Positions 8,909 through 17,470 of a DNA stretch of 64,000 nucleotides are shown one piece after another. Where the stretch lies: contig JAHBZS010000020.1 of NCBI GenBank assembly GCA_019635285.1, forward strand, positions 1-64,000, read 5' to 3'. The position numbers were made by a program, and so were the translations under genes. The stretch's first letter is position 1, and every line of letters starts with the position of its first letter. A model generated the notes under the pieces. The model did not search any database. It was given only the letters and a program-made list of their open reading frames with translations, and was not told the origin of the DNA. The stretch comes from Rubrivivax sp. (GTDB lineage Bacteria; Pseudomonadota; Gammaproteobacteria; Burkholderiales; Burkholderiaceae_C).

Positions 8909-9865
8909 TCAGCACGAAGGCAAGTTCGCTTCGATCCCCACTCCTCCCACCCACCGACCCGGCCAGGCCCCCGTCGTCACCATCCCGCGGATGACCTCGA
9001 CCGCCAGATCGATCACCGCCGCGCAGGCGGCTGTCGTCGGCCGCGTCACGCTGGTCGCGCAGACGATGCGCCGGCTCATGTGCGGGCTGGCGATGCGCGA
9101 CGCCGCCAGCCGCTGGGCCGCAACTTCCTCGGCCACCGCGCCCAGCGGCAGGATGGTGCAGCCGATGCCGTCCTCGACCGCGCGCTTGACGCTGTTCAGC
9201 GATTCCATCTCGGCGACGATGTCGAGTTCGATGCCCAGCGGCGCGATGGCCTCGTCGATGATGCGCCGCAGCCCATGCTCCTTGCCCGGCAGGATCAGCG
9301 GCCAGCGCGCCAGCGCCGACAGCGCCATGCGCCGCGGTGCGGTCGCGCCGCGCACGCCGGTGATGAAGGACAGCCGGTCTTCCAGCAGCGGCCGCCGCGC
9401 CAGCGCCGGGTCTGACCTGTCGTCAAACAGCAGCGCCAGGTCCAGCCGGCCCGACACCAGCCACTCGCGCAGGAAGCCGCTGTAGGCCTCGACCACCTTC
9501 AGCCGCACCTGTGGCAGCCGCTCGCGGCAGGCGCGCAGGATCGGCACCGTCGCCACCAGCCCGACGGTGGTGGTCAGGCCAATGCTGACGTCGCCGCTGG
9601 GCACCGCGGCCGACTCGCGCACCGCGGTCCGCGCGCGCTCGACGTCGCTGAGCACGACGCGCGCATGTTCGAGGAAGACCTTGCCGGCCTCGGTCAGTGT
9701 CACGCCGCGGCTGGAGCGGTGGAACAGGCGCGCGCCGACCTCGGCTTCGAGTGCCGCCATCTGCTGGCCCAGCGCGGGCTGGGCCACATGCAGCCGGGTC
9801 GAGGCCTTGAGCAGGCTGCCGGCTTCCTGGATGCCGACGAAATAGCGCAGCTGGCGCAGTTCCAT
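8909..9865 (-). CDS. itcR: LysR-type regulator divergent from the itaconate-type operon (ItcR-like)
   Basis: 318 residues. The winged HTH is at 1-60 (MELRQLRYFVGIQEAGSLLK, VAQPALGQQMAALE), with RSSRGVTLTEAGKVFLEHA following. The effector domain starts near residue 93 (DVSIGLTTTVGLVATVPIL). It is a Nac/CynR-like LysR protein. The start is 115 bases from ich and points away from it, the layout reported for the LysR regulator of itaconate degradation genes in Pseudomonas (ItcR). The symbol rests on this context, not on a diagnostic residue. The 138-base gap to the preceding LysR gene (8771-8908) shows nothing recognisable. Confidence 0.75.
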   Translation of the reverse strand: MELRQLRYFVGIQEAGSLLKASTRLHVAQPALGQQMAALEAEVGARLFHRSSRGVTLTEAGKVFLEHARVVLSDVERARTAVRESAAVPSGDVSIGLTTTVGLVATVPILRACRERLPQVRLKVVEAYSGFLREWLVSGRLDLALLFDDRSDPALARRPLLEDRLSFITGVRGATAPRRMALSALARWPLILPGKEHGLRRIIDEAIAPLGIELDIVAEMESLNSVKRAVEDGIGCTILPLGAVAEEVAAQRLAASRIASPHMSRRIVCATSVTRPTTAACAAVIDLAVEVIRGMVTTGAWPGRWVGGVGIEANLPSC

Positions 9866-9979
9866 GATGCGTTTCCCGTTATGTGTGTCAGGTCTAGCGG
9901 CTAGCCGAAATCAGTATTTCACAGCTAGCCCGATGGGCCACAGAATGCGGCTCACACCTCGGATGAAGGAGACAAGGCG
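9866..9979. promoter_or_regulatory. Divergent LysR-controlled promoter region of the itaconate-type operon
   Basis: This gap is strikingly structured. It contains the perfect palindrome CGGCTAGCCG (9898-9907), then GAAAT-CAGT-ATTTC (9907-9920), and two direct copies of GCTAGCC (9900-9906 and 9924-9930) whose starts are 24 bases apart. CTAG is rare in such GC-rich DNA, and three copies fall within 35 bases. The AT-rich GAAATCAGTATTTC element would suit a regulator site overlapping a promoter. A ribosome-binding site AAGGAGA lies just before the ich start. Operator function is inferred. Confidence 0.6.
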
Positions 9980-10831
9980 ATGGCCCTCGACATCGACCCT
10001 CTGCGCAGCTGGATCGGCCGCACCGAGGTGCTCGCCGACATGGCAACCGCCGTGCCGCCGCGCGCGCTGTCGGCCACGCTGGACCGCGACGACGCACCGT
10101 TGCAGCCCGGCGATGTGCTGCCACCGTGTTGGCACTGGCTGTACTTTCTGCCGCTGGCGCGGCAGTCGCAGATCGGCGCCGACGGACACCCCAAGCGCGG
10201 CGGCTTCCTGCCGCCGGTGCCGCTGCCGCGGCGCATGTGGGCCGGCAGCCGCATCCAGTTCCACACGCCGTTGCGCATCGGGCAGTCGCTGGAGCGCACG
10301 TCGCACATCGAAGACGTGCGGCTGAAAGAGGGACGGACCGGTCCGCTAGTCTTCGTCAACGTGCGCCACGAGGTCCGCGCCGAGGGGCAACTGGCCATTA
10401 CCGACCGCCATAACATCGTCTACCGCGACATGCCGCAGCCAGGTGAACCGGCGCCGGCCGGCGTGCCGGCCCCCGAGGGCGCGATGTGGACACGCTGCAT
10501 CGAGCCCGACGACGTGCTGCTGTTCCGCTATTCGGCGCTGACCTTCAACGGCCACCGCATCCACTACGACCGCCGCTACGTCACCGAGGTCGAGGGCTAC
10601 CCGGGCCTGGTGGTGCACGGGCCGCTGATCGCGACACTGCTGCTCGACCTGTTGCGCCGCGAGCTGCCTGGCGCGACGGTGACGCAGTTCAGCTTCAAGG
10701 CGGTGAGCCCGATCTTCGACATCGCGCCGTTCCACGTCTGCGGTCGCCGCGAGGACGCGCACACGGTGAAGCTGTGGGCGGTTACGCCCGAGGGACATCT
10801 GGCGATGGATGCCAGCGTCACGCTCGCCTGA
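9980..10831 (+). CDS. ich: Itaconyl-CoA/mesaconyl-C4-CoA hydratase-type MaoC-like protein
   Basis: 283 residues of the hotdog-fold FAS1-type dehydratase/MaoC group (HTD2-like). Typical blocks are the N-terminal DIDPLRSWIGRTE, HWLYFLP, GGFLPPVPLPRRMWAGSR and the C-terminal hotdog FNGHRIHYDRRY-x7-GYPGLVVHGPL, in which the conserved Asp/His pair of R-hydratases is replaced by the NGHRIHYD arrangement normal for this family. Known members hydrate mesaconyl-C4-CoA or itaconyl-CoA to citramalyl-CoA. With the CoA-transferase (12008) and lyase (13206) downstream, the itaconate route is the best reading: itaconate to itaconyl-CoA to (S)-citramalyl-CoA to acetyl-CoA and pyruvate. A strong SD precedes the start. 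Confidence 0.8.
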   Translation: MALDIDPLRSWIGRTEVLADMATAVPPRALSATLDRDDAPLQPGDVLPPCWHWLYFLPLARQSQIGADGHPKRGGFLPPVPLPRRMWAGSRIQFHTPLRIGQSLERTSHIEDVRLKEGRTGPLVFVNVRHEVRAEGQLAITDRHNIVYRDMPQPGEPAPAGVPAPEGAMWTRCIEPDDVLLFRYSALTFNGHRIHYDRRYVTEVEGYPGLVVHGPLIATLLLDLLRRELPGATVTQFSFKAVSPIFDIAPFHVCGRREDAHTVKLWAVTPEGHLAMDASVTLA

Positions 10832-10845
10832 ACAAGGAGTCAACG

Positions 10846-12006
10846 ATGTACAACGAAACCGACGAACACCAGGAAATCCGCGACGCGGTGCGGCAGCTGT
10901 GCCGCCAGTTCCCCGACGAATACTTCCGCAAGGTCGATGCGCAGGCCGCCTACCCGGAGGCCTTCGTCGACGCGCTGATCGAAGCCGGCTGGCTGGCAGC
11001 AATGATCCCCGAGGAGTACGGCGGCACGGGTCTCGGCCTGACCGCGGCCACGGTGATCATGGAAGAGATCAACCGCAGCGGCGGTAACGCCGGCGCGGTG
11101 CACGGCCAGATGTACAACATGGGCACGCTGCTGCGCAACGGCAGCAAGGCGCAGAAGGACAAGTACCTGCCGCCGATCGCCGCCGGCAAGCTGCGCATCC
11201 AGTCGATGGCGGTGACCGAGCCGACCACCGGCACCGACACCACGAAGATCAAGACCACTGCGCAAAGGAAGGGCGACCGCTATGTCGTCAACGGCCAGAA
11301 GGTGTGGATCTCGCGCGTGCAGCACTCGGATCTCATGATCCTGCTGGCGCGCACCACGCCGCTGGCTGACGTGAAGAAGAAGAGCGAGGGCATGTCGATC
11401 TTCATCGTCGACCTGCACCAGGCGATCGGCAAGGGGCTTGAGGTGCGGCCGATTCCCAACCTGGTCAACCACGAGACCAACGAGCTGTTCTTCGACAACC
11501 TGGAGATTCCCGCGGAGAACCTGATCGGCGAGGAAGGCCAAGGCTTCAAGTACATCCTTGACGGTCTGAACGCCGAGCGCACGCTGATCGCCGCAGAATG
11601 CATCGGCGACGGCTACTGGTTCATCGATCGCGCCACCAAGTACGCCAACGAGCGCGTCGTCTTCGACCGGCCGATCGGCAAGAACCAGGGCGTGCAGTTC
11701 CCGATCGCCGACGCCTTCATCGAGGTCGAGGCCGCGAACCTGATGCGCTTCGAGGCGGCGCGGCTGTTCGATGCCCAACAGCCCTGCGGCGCGCAGGCCA
11801 ACATGGCCAAGTACCTGGCGGCCAAGGCGTCCTGGGAAGCGGCCAACGTGTGCATGCAGACGCACGGCGGCTTCGGCTTCGCCAACGAATACGACATCGA
11901 GCGCAAGTTCCGCGAGACGCGGCTCTATCAGGTGGCGCCAATCTCGACCAACCTGATCTATGCCTACGTGGCCGAGCACATCCTCGGCCTATCCAGGAGT
12001 TTTTGA
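10846..12006 (+). CDS. Acyl-CoA dehydrogenase of the itaconate-type operon
   Basis: 386 residues with AAGGAG seven bases before the ATG. It has the ACAD N-terminal helical, middle beta (QSMAVTEPTTGTDTTKIKTTA, KVWISR) and C-terminal helical domains (YANERVVFDRPIGKNQGVQFPIAD). A dehydrogenase of this kind also lies beside ich in the P. aeruginosa operon, where its step is not part of the minimal three-enzyme pathway. The C-terminal motif where most family members carry the catalytic glutamate (IYEGT) reads LYQVAPISTN, so the usual base appears to be Gln. Some ACADs place the base elsewhere in the fold, so this does not prove inactivity. Confidence 0.87.
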   Translation: MYNETDEHQEIRDAVRQLCRQFPDEYFRKVDAQAAYPEAFVDALIEAGWLAAMIPEEYGGTGLGLTAATVIMEEINRSGGNAGAVHGQMYNMGTLLRNGSKAQKDKYLPPIAAGKLRIQSMAVTEPTTGTDTTKIKTTAQRKGDRYVVNGQKVWISRVQHSDLMILLARTTPLADVKKKSEGMSIFIVDLHQAIGKGLEVRPIPNLVNHETNELFFDNLEIPAENLIGEEGQGFKYILDGLNAERTLIAAECIGDGYWFIDRATKYANERVVFDRPIGKNQGVQFPIADAFIEVEAANLMRFEAARLFDAQQPCGAQANMAKYLAAKASWEAANVCMQTHGGFGFANEYDIERKFRETRLYQVAPISTNLIYAYVAEHILGLSRSF

Positions 12007-12007
12007 G

Positions 12008-13189
12008 ATGAGCCGCCCTCTGGACGGCATCACCGTCGTCACTCTCGAACACGCGATTGCCGCGCCCTTCTGCACGCGCCAGCTCGCCGACCTGGGCGCG
12101 CGTGTCATCAAGGTCGAACGCCCGGGCAGCGGCGACTTCGCCCGTGCCTACGACGAGCGGGTCAAGGGCATGGCCTCGCACTTCGTCTGGAGCAACCGCT
12201 CGAAGGAAAGCCTCACGCTGGACGTCAAGCACCCCGACGCGCAGAAGGTGCTGGCGCAGTTGCTGGAAGGCGCCGACGTGCTGGTGCAAAACCTGGCGCC
12301 CGGCGCCGCGGCTCGCCTCGGCCTTTCGTTCGACGCGCTGCACGACAAGCACCCGAGCCTGATCGTCTGCGACATTTCCGGCTACGGCGACGACGGCCCC
12401 TACCGCGACAAGAAGGCCTACGACCTGCTGATCCAGAGCGAATCGGGTTTCCTGTCGATCACCGGCTCACCCGACGAGCCGGCCAAGGCCGGCTGCTCGA
12501 TCGCCGACATCGCAGCAGGCATGTACGCCTACAGCAGCATCCTCGCGGCGCTGATCCAGCGCGGCAAGACCGGCAAGGGCTGCCGCATCGACGTGTCGAT
12601 GCTGGAGAGCATGATCGAGTGGATGAGCTACCCGCTGTACTACGCCTACGACGGCGCCACGCCGCCGCCGCGCGCCGGGGCGGCGCACGCCACGATCTAC
12701 CCCTACGGCCCGTTCCCGGCCGGCGACGGCAAGACGGTGATGCTCGGGCTGCAGAACGAACGCGAGTGGGCTGCCTTCTGCACGCAAGTGCTGCAACGGC
12801 CCGAGCTGGCCGCCGATGAACGTTTTGCATCGAACTCCAGGCGCGTCGCCAACCGGCAGGCGCTGCGCGTGCAGATCGACGAGGTCTTCCTCGGCTTGAG
12901 CGCGGAACAACTGATCGCGCGTCTGGAGGAAGCGCAGATCGCCAACGCCCGCATGAACGACATGCACGACGTGTGGCAGCACCCGCAGCTGAAGGCGCGC
13001 GCTCGCTGGACCGAAGTCAGCACGCCGGCCGGGCCGATCCCGGCGCTGCTGCCACCCGGCGCGAGCGATGCGTTCACGCCGCGCATGGATGCCGTGCCGG
13101 CGCTGGGCCAGCATAGCCAGAGCATCCTCGACGAACTGGGCTTCGATCACGCCGCGATCGAAGCGCTGCGCCTTGACGGCGCGATCTGA
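12008..13189 (+). CDS. ict: CaiB/BaiF class III CoA-transferase, probable itaconate CoA-transferase
   Basis: 393 residues starting two bases after the dehydrogenase stop. Family III CoA-transferase features are LDGITVVTLEHAIAAPFCTR at the N-terminus, ADLGARVIKVERPG, and SIADIAAGMYA, in which D167 corresponds to the aspartate that forms the acyl/CoA adduct in formyl-CoA transferase; GCRIDVSMLES follows. The enzymes move CoA from a donor such as succinyl-CoA to a carboxylic acid. The neighbouring hydratase and citramalyl-CoA lyase point to itaconate or a related C5 dicarboxylate as acceptor. The gene symbol depends on that context. Confidence 0.82.
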   Translation: MSRPLDGITVVTLEHAIAAPFCTRQLADLGARVIKVERPGSGDFARAYDERVKGMASHFVWSNRSKESLTLDVKHPDAQKVLAQLLEGADVLVQNLAPGAAARLGLSFDALHDKHPSLIVCDISGYGDDGPYRDKKAYDLLIQSESGFLSITGSPDEPAKAGCSIADIAAGMYAYSSILAALIQRGKTGKGCRIDVSMLESMIEWMSYPLYYAYDGATPPPRAGAAHATIYPYGPFPAGDGKTVMLGLQNEREWAAFCTQVLQRPELAADERFASNSRRVANRQALRVQIDEVFLGLSAEQLIARLEEAQIANARMNDMHDVWQHPQLKARARWTEVSTPAGPIPALLPPGASDAFTPRMDAVPALGQHSQSILDELGFDHAAIEALRLDGAI

Positions 13190-13205
13190 GCACGAGGCCC
13201 AGGCC

Positions 13206-14060
13206 ATGACAACGGGTCCTTCGACGCACGCGGCGTTGGCGCGGGCGCGCACCCTCCTCTTTGTGCCCGGCGACCGGGCGGAGCGCTTCGACAAGGCGCT
13301 TCACAGCGGTGCCGATGCCGTGGTGCTCGACCTCGAGGACGCGGTGGCGGCCGCCGCTAAGGCTGCGGCGCGCGAGGCCATCGGCGCCGCATGGCCGAGG
13401 CTGCGTTCGAAGGCGGTACCGCTGGTGGTCCGCATGAACGACGCTCGAACCGACGCCGGCCGCACCGACCTCGACTGGCTGGCGCGCCTGGCAGCGCCCG
13501 CCGCCGTGATCGTGCCCAAAGCCGACGCGGTGGGCACGCTGAGCGCGGTCGCCGAGCGGCTGCCTGGCATCGCCATCGTGCCGCTTATCGAATCCGCGGC
13601 CGGCTACGCCGCGTTGCCGGCCATTGCTGCTGCCCACGGCGTGCTGAGGCTGGCAGTCGGACACATCGACTTCATGGCCGACACGGGGCTGCAATGTTCG
13701 GACGACGAGCGCGAGTTGGTTCCTCTGCGCTTTGCCGTAGCGATGGCGACCCGCCTCGCCGGGCTGGCACCGGCGGTCGACGGTGTGACGGCCGCCTTCG
13801 ACAACGACGAGCGCTTGCGCGCCGACACGCTTCGCGCTCTGCATTTCGGCTTCGGGGCGAAGCTGTGCATTCATCCGCGCCAGATCGCCGTCGTGCACCG
13901 GGCGCTTGCGCCGAGCGAAGGAGAGCTCGATTGGGCCCGGCGCGTGGTCGCCGCTGATGCAGCGGCCGGTGGCGCTGCGGTACAGCTGGACGGACGCATG
14001 GTCGACGCCCCTGTCGTGTTGCAAGCGCGTCGCACGCTCGCCCGAACCCTGGTCCCATAG
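13206..14060 (+). CDS. ccl: CitE-like (S)-citramalyl-CoA lyase (HpcH/HpaI family)
   Basis: 284 residues with the TIM-barrel citrate-lyase beta-like layout: RTLLFVPGDRAERFDKAL, DAVVLDLEDAV, VVRMND, IVPKAD, VPLIESAAGYAALP and KLCIHPRQIAVVH. The conserved acidic and arginine residues that hold Mg2+ and the CoA thioester substrate are present. These stand-alone CitE proteins split (S)-citramalyl-CoA, malyl-CoA or HMG-CoA. As the last gene of the ich-ACAD-ict-ccl operon it would make acetyl-CoA and pyruvate. It starts 16 bases after ict. The 177 bases between this gene and the converging monooxygenase gene (14061-14237) show no gene. Confidence 0.82.
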   Translation: MTTGPSTHAALARARTLLFVPGDRAERFDKALHSGADAVVLDLEDAVAAAAKAAAREAIGAAWPRLRSKAVPLVVRMNDARTDAGRTDLDWLARLAAPAAVIVPKADAVGTLSAVAERLPGIAIVPLIESAAGYAALPAIAAAHGVLRLAVGHIDFMADTGLQCSDDERELVPLRFAVAMATRLAGLAPAVDGVTAAFDNDERLRADTLRALHFGFGAKLCIHPRQIAVVHRALAPSEGELDWARRVVAADAAAGGAAVQLDGRMVDAPVVLQARRTLARTLVP

Positions 14061-14237
14061 AGCTGACGGATCCTCGGCCGAATCGACCGGCCTGTTGAAG
14101 GTTAGAGCCCCTGCTGGTGCGAACTACCGGGTCATAGCAGAAGATCAGTTCCCGACTCGTCGAGTGGCCACGTACGGGCTTTGAACGCCACCTCGCCTAC
14201 GCAGCCGTTCGGCGCGAGGACGGCTGACCGCTCGCGG

Positions 14238-16157
14238 CTACTTGCGATCGAGTAGGAACCCCGCGAAGAAGGCGGCGAGTTCGTCGTGTGCGTCCAGAGG
14301 CAAGACGTTTGCGATGTACTGGTCCGGACGGACCACCACCATGCATCCGGTGTCCCGGTCGATGCCGCGCATGTCGAAGATGTCGCCGACCCCCTTGTGA
14401 TCGACGCAGAAGACCTTCTCGTGGTCCTGCAGGCCCAGCTTGCCGGTTTTCGGCTTCAGCAGCGACGGCATGTTCTCGTAGGCGAGCTGATCGAAGGTCT
14501 GCTGGAACACGGCTCGGAAGTCGATCACCGCGTCGATGTCCTCGTCCTGGCGGGTGTGCCTGACGACCGGCGATTTCGGGTCTGCCTCCAGCCAGTCCGC
14601 GAGCCTGTGCACCGCCGAACCGGGGTTCGAGCTGTCCGCCTTTCCGGCGAAAGCATAGATGCACCAGCGCGCGTCGGCCTCTGCGGCGTGGCCGAGTTGC
14701 ATCTGCTTGGCGTCGGACAGCCGCACCACCGGCGCAGAGTGGAAGCGGCGGCCGATTTCTTCCCCCTTCGCGAGCGCTTGATGCGTCCCCGATCCGAAGA
14801 GCGTTGACCGGTCGTACTTGACGGCGGTGCCGCCGGTGAACTCCAGGTTCTGCTTGAACTGACGAATGATGCGCGGCTCTTCGCTGCCGTCGCGCTCGGC
14901 CTGGGTGGTCGGCGCCGACATGATCCGAGCCCATTCGTGGTCGGTCTCGACCAGCCGTTTGGCTTCGGTCAGGCGCTCCCGCGAGTAGCTGCGCAGCAGG
15001 CTGGCGTCCGACCTGCCTTGCAGCACATGCACCAGCTTCCAGCCCAGGTTGAACGTGTCCTGCATCGAGACGTTCATCCCCTGCCCCGCCTTGGGCGAGT
15101 GGGTGTGGCAGGCATCACCGGCGGTGAACACCCGGGGATTGCGGTCCGAGCCCTCGGGCACGTCGTCGAACTTGTCGGTGATGCTGTGCCCGATATCGTA
15201 GATCGACCACCAGACCACCTCCTTCACGTCGAGCGTGTAGGGCCGGATGATGCGGTTCGCCGCCGCGATCATGTCTTCCTGGGTGAACTTGCGGCTCGCC
15301 GCCTTCTCGTCGGGCCTGAGCTTGTCGAGTTCGACGTACATCCGGAACACGTAGCCGCCCTCGCGCGGCAGGATCAGGACATTGCCTTCGTTCGCCGACG
15401 AGATCAGGCACTTCTGGCGCACGTCCGGAAAGTCGGTGTTGGCGAGGATGTCCATCACGCCCCAGGCCTGGTGCGCGGCGTCGCCGTGCAGTGCGCCGCC
15501 GATCGCCTTGCGCACGGCAGAGTGGGCGCCGTCGCAGCCGACCACATAGTTCGCCCGCACCGTCCGCGTGGCCCACCAGTTCACGCCGCTGGCGTCCTTG
15601 AGTGTCACCGTCACCGGGTGATCGTTGGTCGTGGGGTCGATCGTCAGGCCCACGACCTCCGAGCTGTAGTCGGGCTCGAGGCGCGACGGCGAGTTCTTCA
15701 TCACTTCGAGGAAGAGCTCGTGCAGCCGAGCCTGGTTGATCAGGATGTGCGGCATTTCCGAGCTGTCGTCGGCCACGTCCTGCACGCGACCGACCCGCTT
15801 GATGTGCGCGGGGTTGGCCGGGTCCGGCATCCAGAACGCGGTCTGGTTCACCCAGTAGGTTTCGCGCTTGACCTTCTCGGCGAAGCCGAAGGCCTGGAAC
15901 ATCTCCATCGTGCGCGTGTTGATGCCGTCGGCCTTGCCCTTGATGATGTTGCTGGGCATGCGCTCGACGATCATCGTCTCGATCTCGGGGAACTGCGCCA
16001 GCTGCGCGGCCAGGCAAAGGCCGGCCGGGCCCGTGCCGGCAATCAGCACGTCGACCTTCTCAGGCAGCGGTTCGTTGGTGCCCCGGTTGCGCCGGTTGGG
16101 GGCAGCCTGCCTGACGTCGGGGTTGCCTCCACGGAAACCATCCTTGTAGAACTGCAT
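14238..16157 (-). CDS. mobA: 3-hydroxybenzoate 4-monooxygenase-like FAD monooxygenase
   Basis: 639 residues, the length I recall for Comamonas MobA, with strong similarity throughout: the start MQFYKDGFRGGNP, FAD-binding GTGPAGLCLAAQLAQFPEIE (42-61), DG fingerprint YVVGCDGAHSAVRKAIG, and GD motif FTAGDACHTHSPKAGQGMN. The C-terminal thioredoxin-like domain ends in GIDRDTGCMVVVRPDQYIA. The phenol-hydroxylase-type class uses NADPH and O2. MobA converts 3-hydroxybenzoate to protocatechuate. The gene stands alone on this strand, converging on the itaconate-type operon, and the remnant of an amidohydrolase gene follows its promoter. A related phenol 2-monooxygenase activity cannot be ruled out. Confidence 0.85.
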   Translation of the reverse strand: MQFYKDGFRGGNPDVRQAAPNRRNRGTNEPLPEKVDVLIAGTGPAGLCLAAQLAQFPEIETMIVERMPSNIIKGKADGINTRTMEMFQAFGFAEKVKRETYWVNQTAFWMPDPANPAHIKRVGRVQDVADDSSEMPHILINQARLHELFLEVMKNSPSRLEPDYSSEVVGLTIDPTTNDHPVTVTLKDASGVNWWATRTVRANYVVGCDGAHSAVRKAIGGALHGDAAHQAWGVMDILANTDFPDVRQKCLISSANEGNVLILPREGGYVFRMYVELDKLRPDEKAASRKFTQEDMIAAANRIIRPYTLDVKEVVWWSIYDIGHSITDKFDDVPEGSDRNPRVFTAGDACHTHSPKAGQGMNVSMQDTFNLGWKLVHVLQGRSDASLLRSYSRERLTEAKRLVETDHEWARIMSAPTTQAERDGSEEPRIIRQFKQNLEFTGGTAVKYDRSTLFGSGTHQALAKGEEIGRRFHSAPVVRLSDAKQMQLGHAAEADARWCIYAFAGKADSSNPGSAVHRLADWLEADPKSPVVRHTRQDEDIDAVIDFRAVFQQTFDQLAYENMPSLLKPKTGKLGLQDHEKVFCVDHKGVGDIFDMRGIDRDTGCMVVVRPDQYIANVLPLDAHDELAAFFAGFLLDRK

Positions 16158-16201
16158 GTCGTTGTCCTAGGTTGAGTGCTGTCAGACGGTGCGGGTGGGC
16201 C

Positions 16202-16450
16202 TCAGGCCGGTTGCTGCACATCCAGGTTCAGCAGGCGCATCGCGTTGTTCTTGAGAATCAGCGGCTTGACCGCGTCCTTGAAGCCGGCCTCTTCGAAGTC
16301 GGCCAGCCAGCGGTCGGGCGTGATCAGCAGGGAAGTCGCTGCCGAACAGGATGTGATCGCGCAAAAGCGTGTTGGCATACTGCACGAGCTGCGGCATGTC
16401 GGGGAAGGGGATGGCCACGTCCTCGAGCAGCATCGGGCTTGAGTTCTGCA
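16202..16450 (-). pseudogene. Amidohydrolase (ACMSD-like) C-terminal remnant with frameshift
   Basis: The minus strand encodes the end of an amidohydrolase-2 family protein: LVQYANTLLRDHILFGSDFP in one frame, then after one extra base near 16334 LITPDRWLADFEEAGFKDAV and ILKNNAMRLLNLD to a TGA at 16202-16204. The family's invariant metal-binding aspartate is the D of GSDFP. The N-terminal three quarters, including the HxH motif, are missing. The gene is therefore both truncated and frameshifted and cannot be active. It begins 44 bases from the mobA start and may have been part of an aromatic pathway. Confidence 0.8.
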
Positions 16451-16870
16451 GCCTCAGTGCGCCGCCGCAGCGCATGCCCGAGCCGATACCCGAGGGGCCG
16501 CTGTGGAAGATCGCCGGCATCGCGGTACTCGACGTGCTGGTCGCCGACGCTGCGCGCGACATCTCCGCATATGCGGCGGTCGTGATCGCAAGCAATACGC
16601 CTACGCCCCAGTGCGACTTGCCGCTGAAGAATTGCTCGAACCGCATGGCGCCGATAAAATTCGCGCATGTGGTCCAACCGTGTTTCAGCCGCTTCCTGCG
16701 GTGCGTCGAGCAAAGCAGCCTTGCATGCTGCGGCGCTGCCGTGCACGCCGCGCCTGCGTGCGGGGATGGGGACACACACCCGTCAGCCGGCCGCACATCC
16801 CTAGGCCCGGCGATCACTTCCACCCCATTTTTTGCGCAAACCACAGATCGCCGGGCGCTCAGCCCGCGCG
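16451..16870. other. Non-coding/degenerate stretch between the amidohydrolase remnant and the rnk-like gene
   Basis: No convincing gene is seen on either strand. Open frames exist on both strands but have the low-complexity composition typical of out-of-frame GC-rich DNA, and no known domain. The segment may be decayed upstream sequence of the amidohydrolase gene plus the promoter region of the rnk-like gene, including the AT-rich patch around 16826-16836. Confidence 0.4.
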
Positions 16871-17347
16871 ATGGGGCGTGTCCACGATCGATGGATGCGC
16901 GCCCTGCTGTCGAAGGAATGCATCGTGGAAGTGTTGACGCTGGAGCGCACGCTCACTGAACTGGACCATGTCCGCCTGCTGAATCTGCTGCGCCGCGAGG
17001 CGCCGCTCGGCGGGTCGCCCGCACCGCTGCGGACCATCGAGAACGTGCTGGACGCCTGTGCACTCGTGCCTTCGCGCGAGGTGGCACCCGACGTCGTGAC
17101 GATGTACTCGCAGGTGCTGCTGCAGGACCTCCGCAACGGCCAGCGCAGCACGCTGACGCTGTGCTACCCCGCGGATGCCGAGCCCGCCCTGGGCTTCGTG
17201 TCGGTGCTGTCGCCGGTCGGCAGCGCGCTGCTCGGGCTGCAGGTCGGCAGCATGGCCCGCTGGTCCACCCCGTCCGGCGAGGAAAAGACGGCCGAGATCC
17301 TGGCCATCCTGTTCCAGCCCGAGTCCAGCGGCGACTACGCGATGTAG
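16871..17347 (+). CDS. rnk: Rnk/GreA-GreB-type nucleoside diphosphate kinase regulator
   Basis: About 158 residues from ATG 16871; TTG at 16832 and ATG at 16895 are alternatives and none has a clear ribosome site. The N-terminal coiled-coil stub contains TLTELDHVRLLNLL. The C-terminal FKBP-like domain reads DVVTMYSQVLLQDLRNGQ, LGFVSVLSPVGSALLGLQVG and ends EILAILFQPESSGDYAM, all diagnostic for Rnk. Rnk binds RNA polymerase near the secondary channel and affects NTP balance and osmotic responses. It is followed by a universal-stress gene, which suits a stress role. Confidence 0.82.
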   Translation: MGRVHDRWMRALLSKECIVEVLTLERTLTELDHVRLLNLLRREAPLGGSPAPLRTIENVLDACALVPSREVAPDVVTMYSQVLLQDLRNGQRSTLTLCYPADAEPALGFVSVLSPVGSALLGLQVGSMARWSTPSGEEKTAEILAILFQPESSGDYAM

Positions 17348-17470
17348 CCGCCGCGTGCAGCCTGCGCGCTGCACCTGAGCCTGTGGCGGCGATGCGCCCG
17401 GAAACCCCGGCTGCGCTGCGATGTATCGCACGGCGCCTCCCGGAACACGACGGTCATGAGGACAACGCAA

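Noticed and set aside
16369-16959. Plus-strand frame across the gap between the amidohydrolase remnant and rnk
   Set aside because: It has no recognisable domain, overlaps the remnant antisense and lacks a credible ribosome site.
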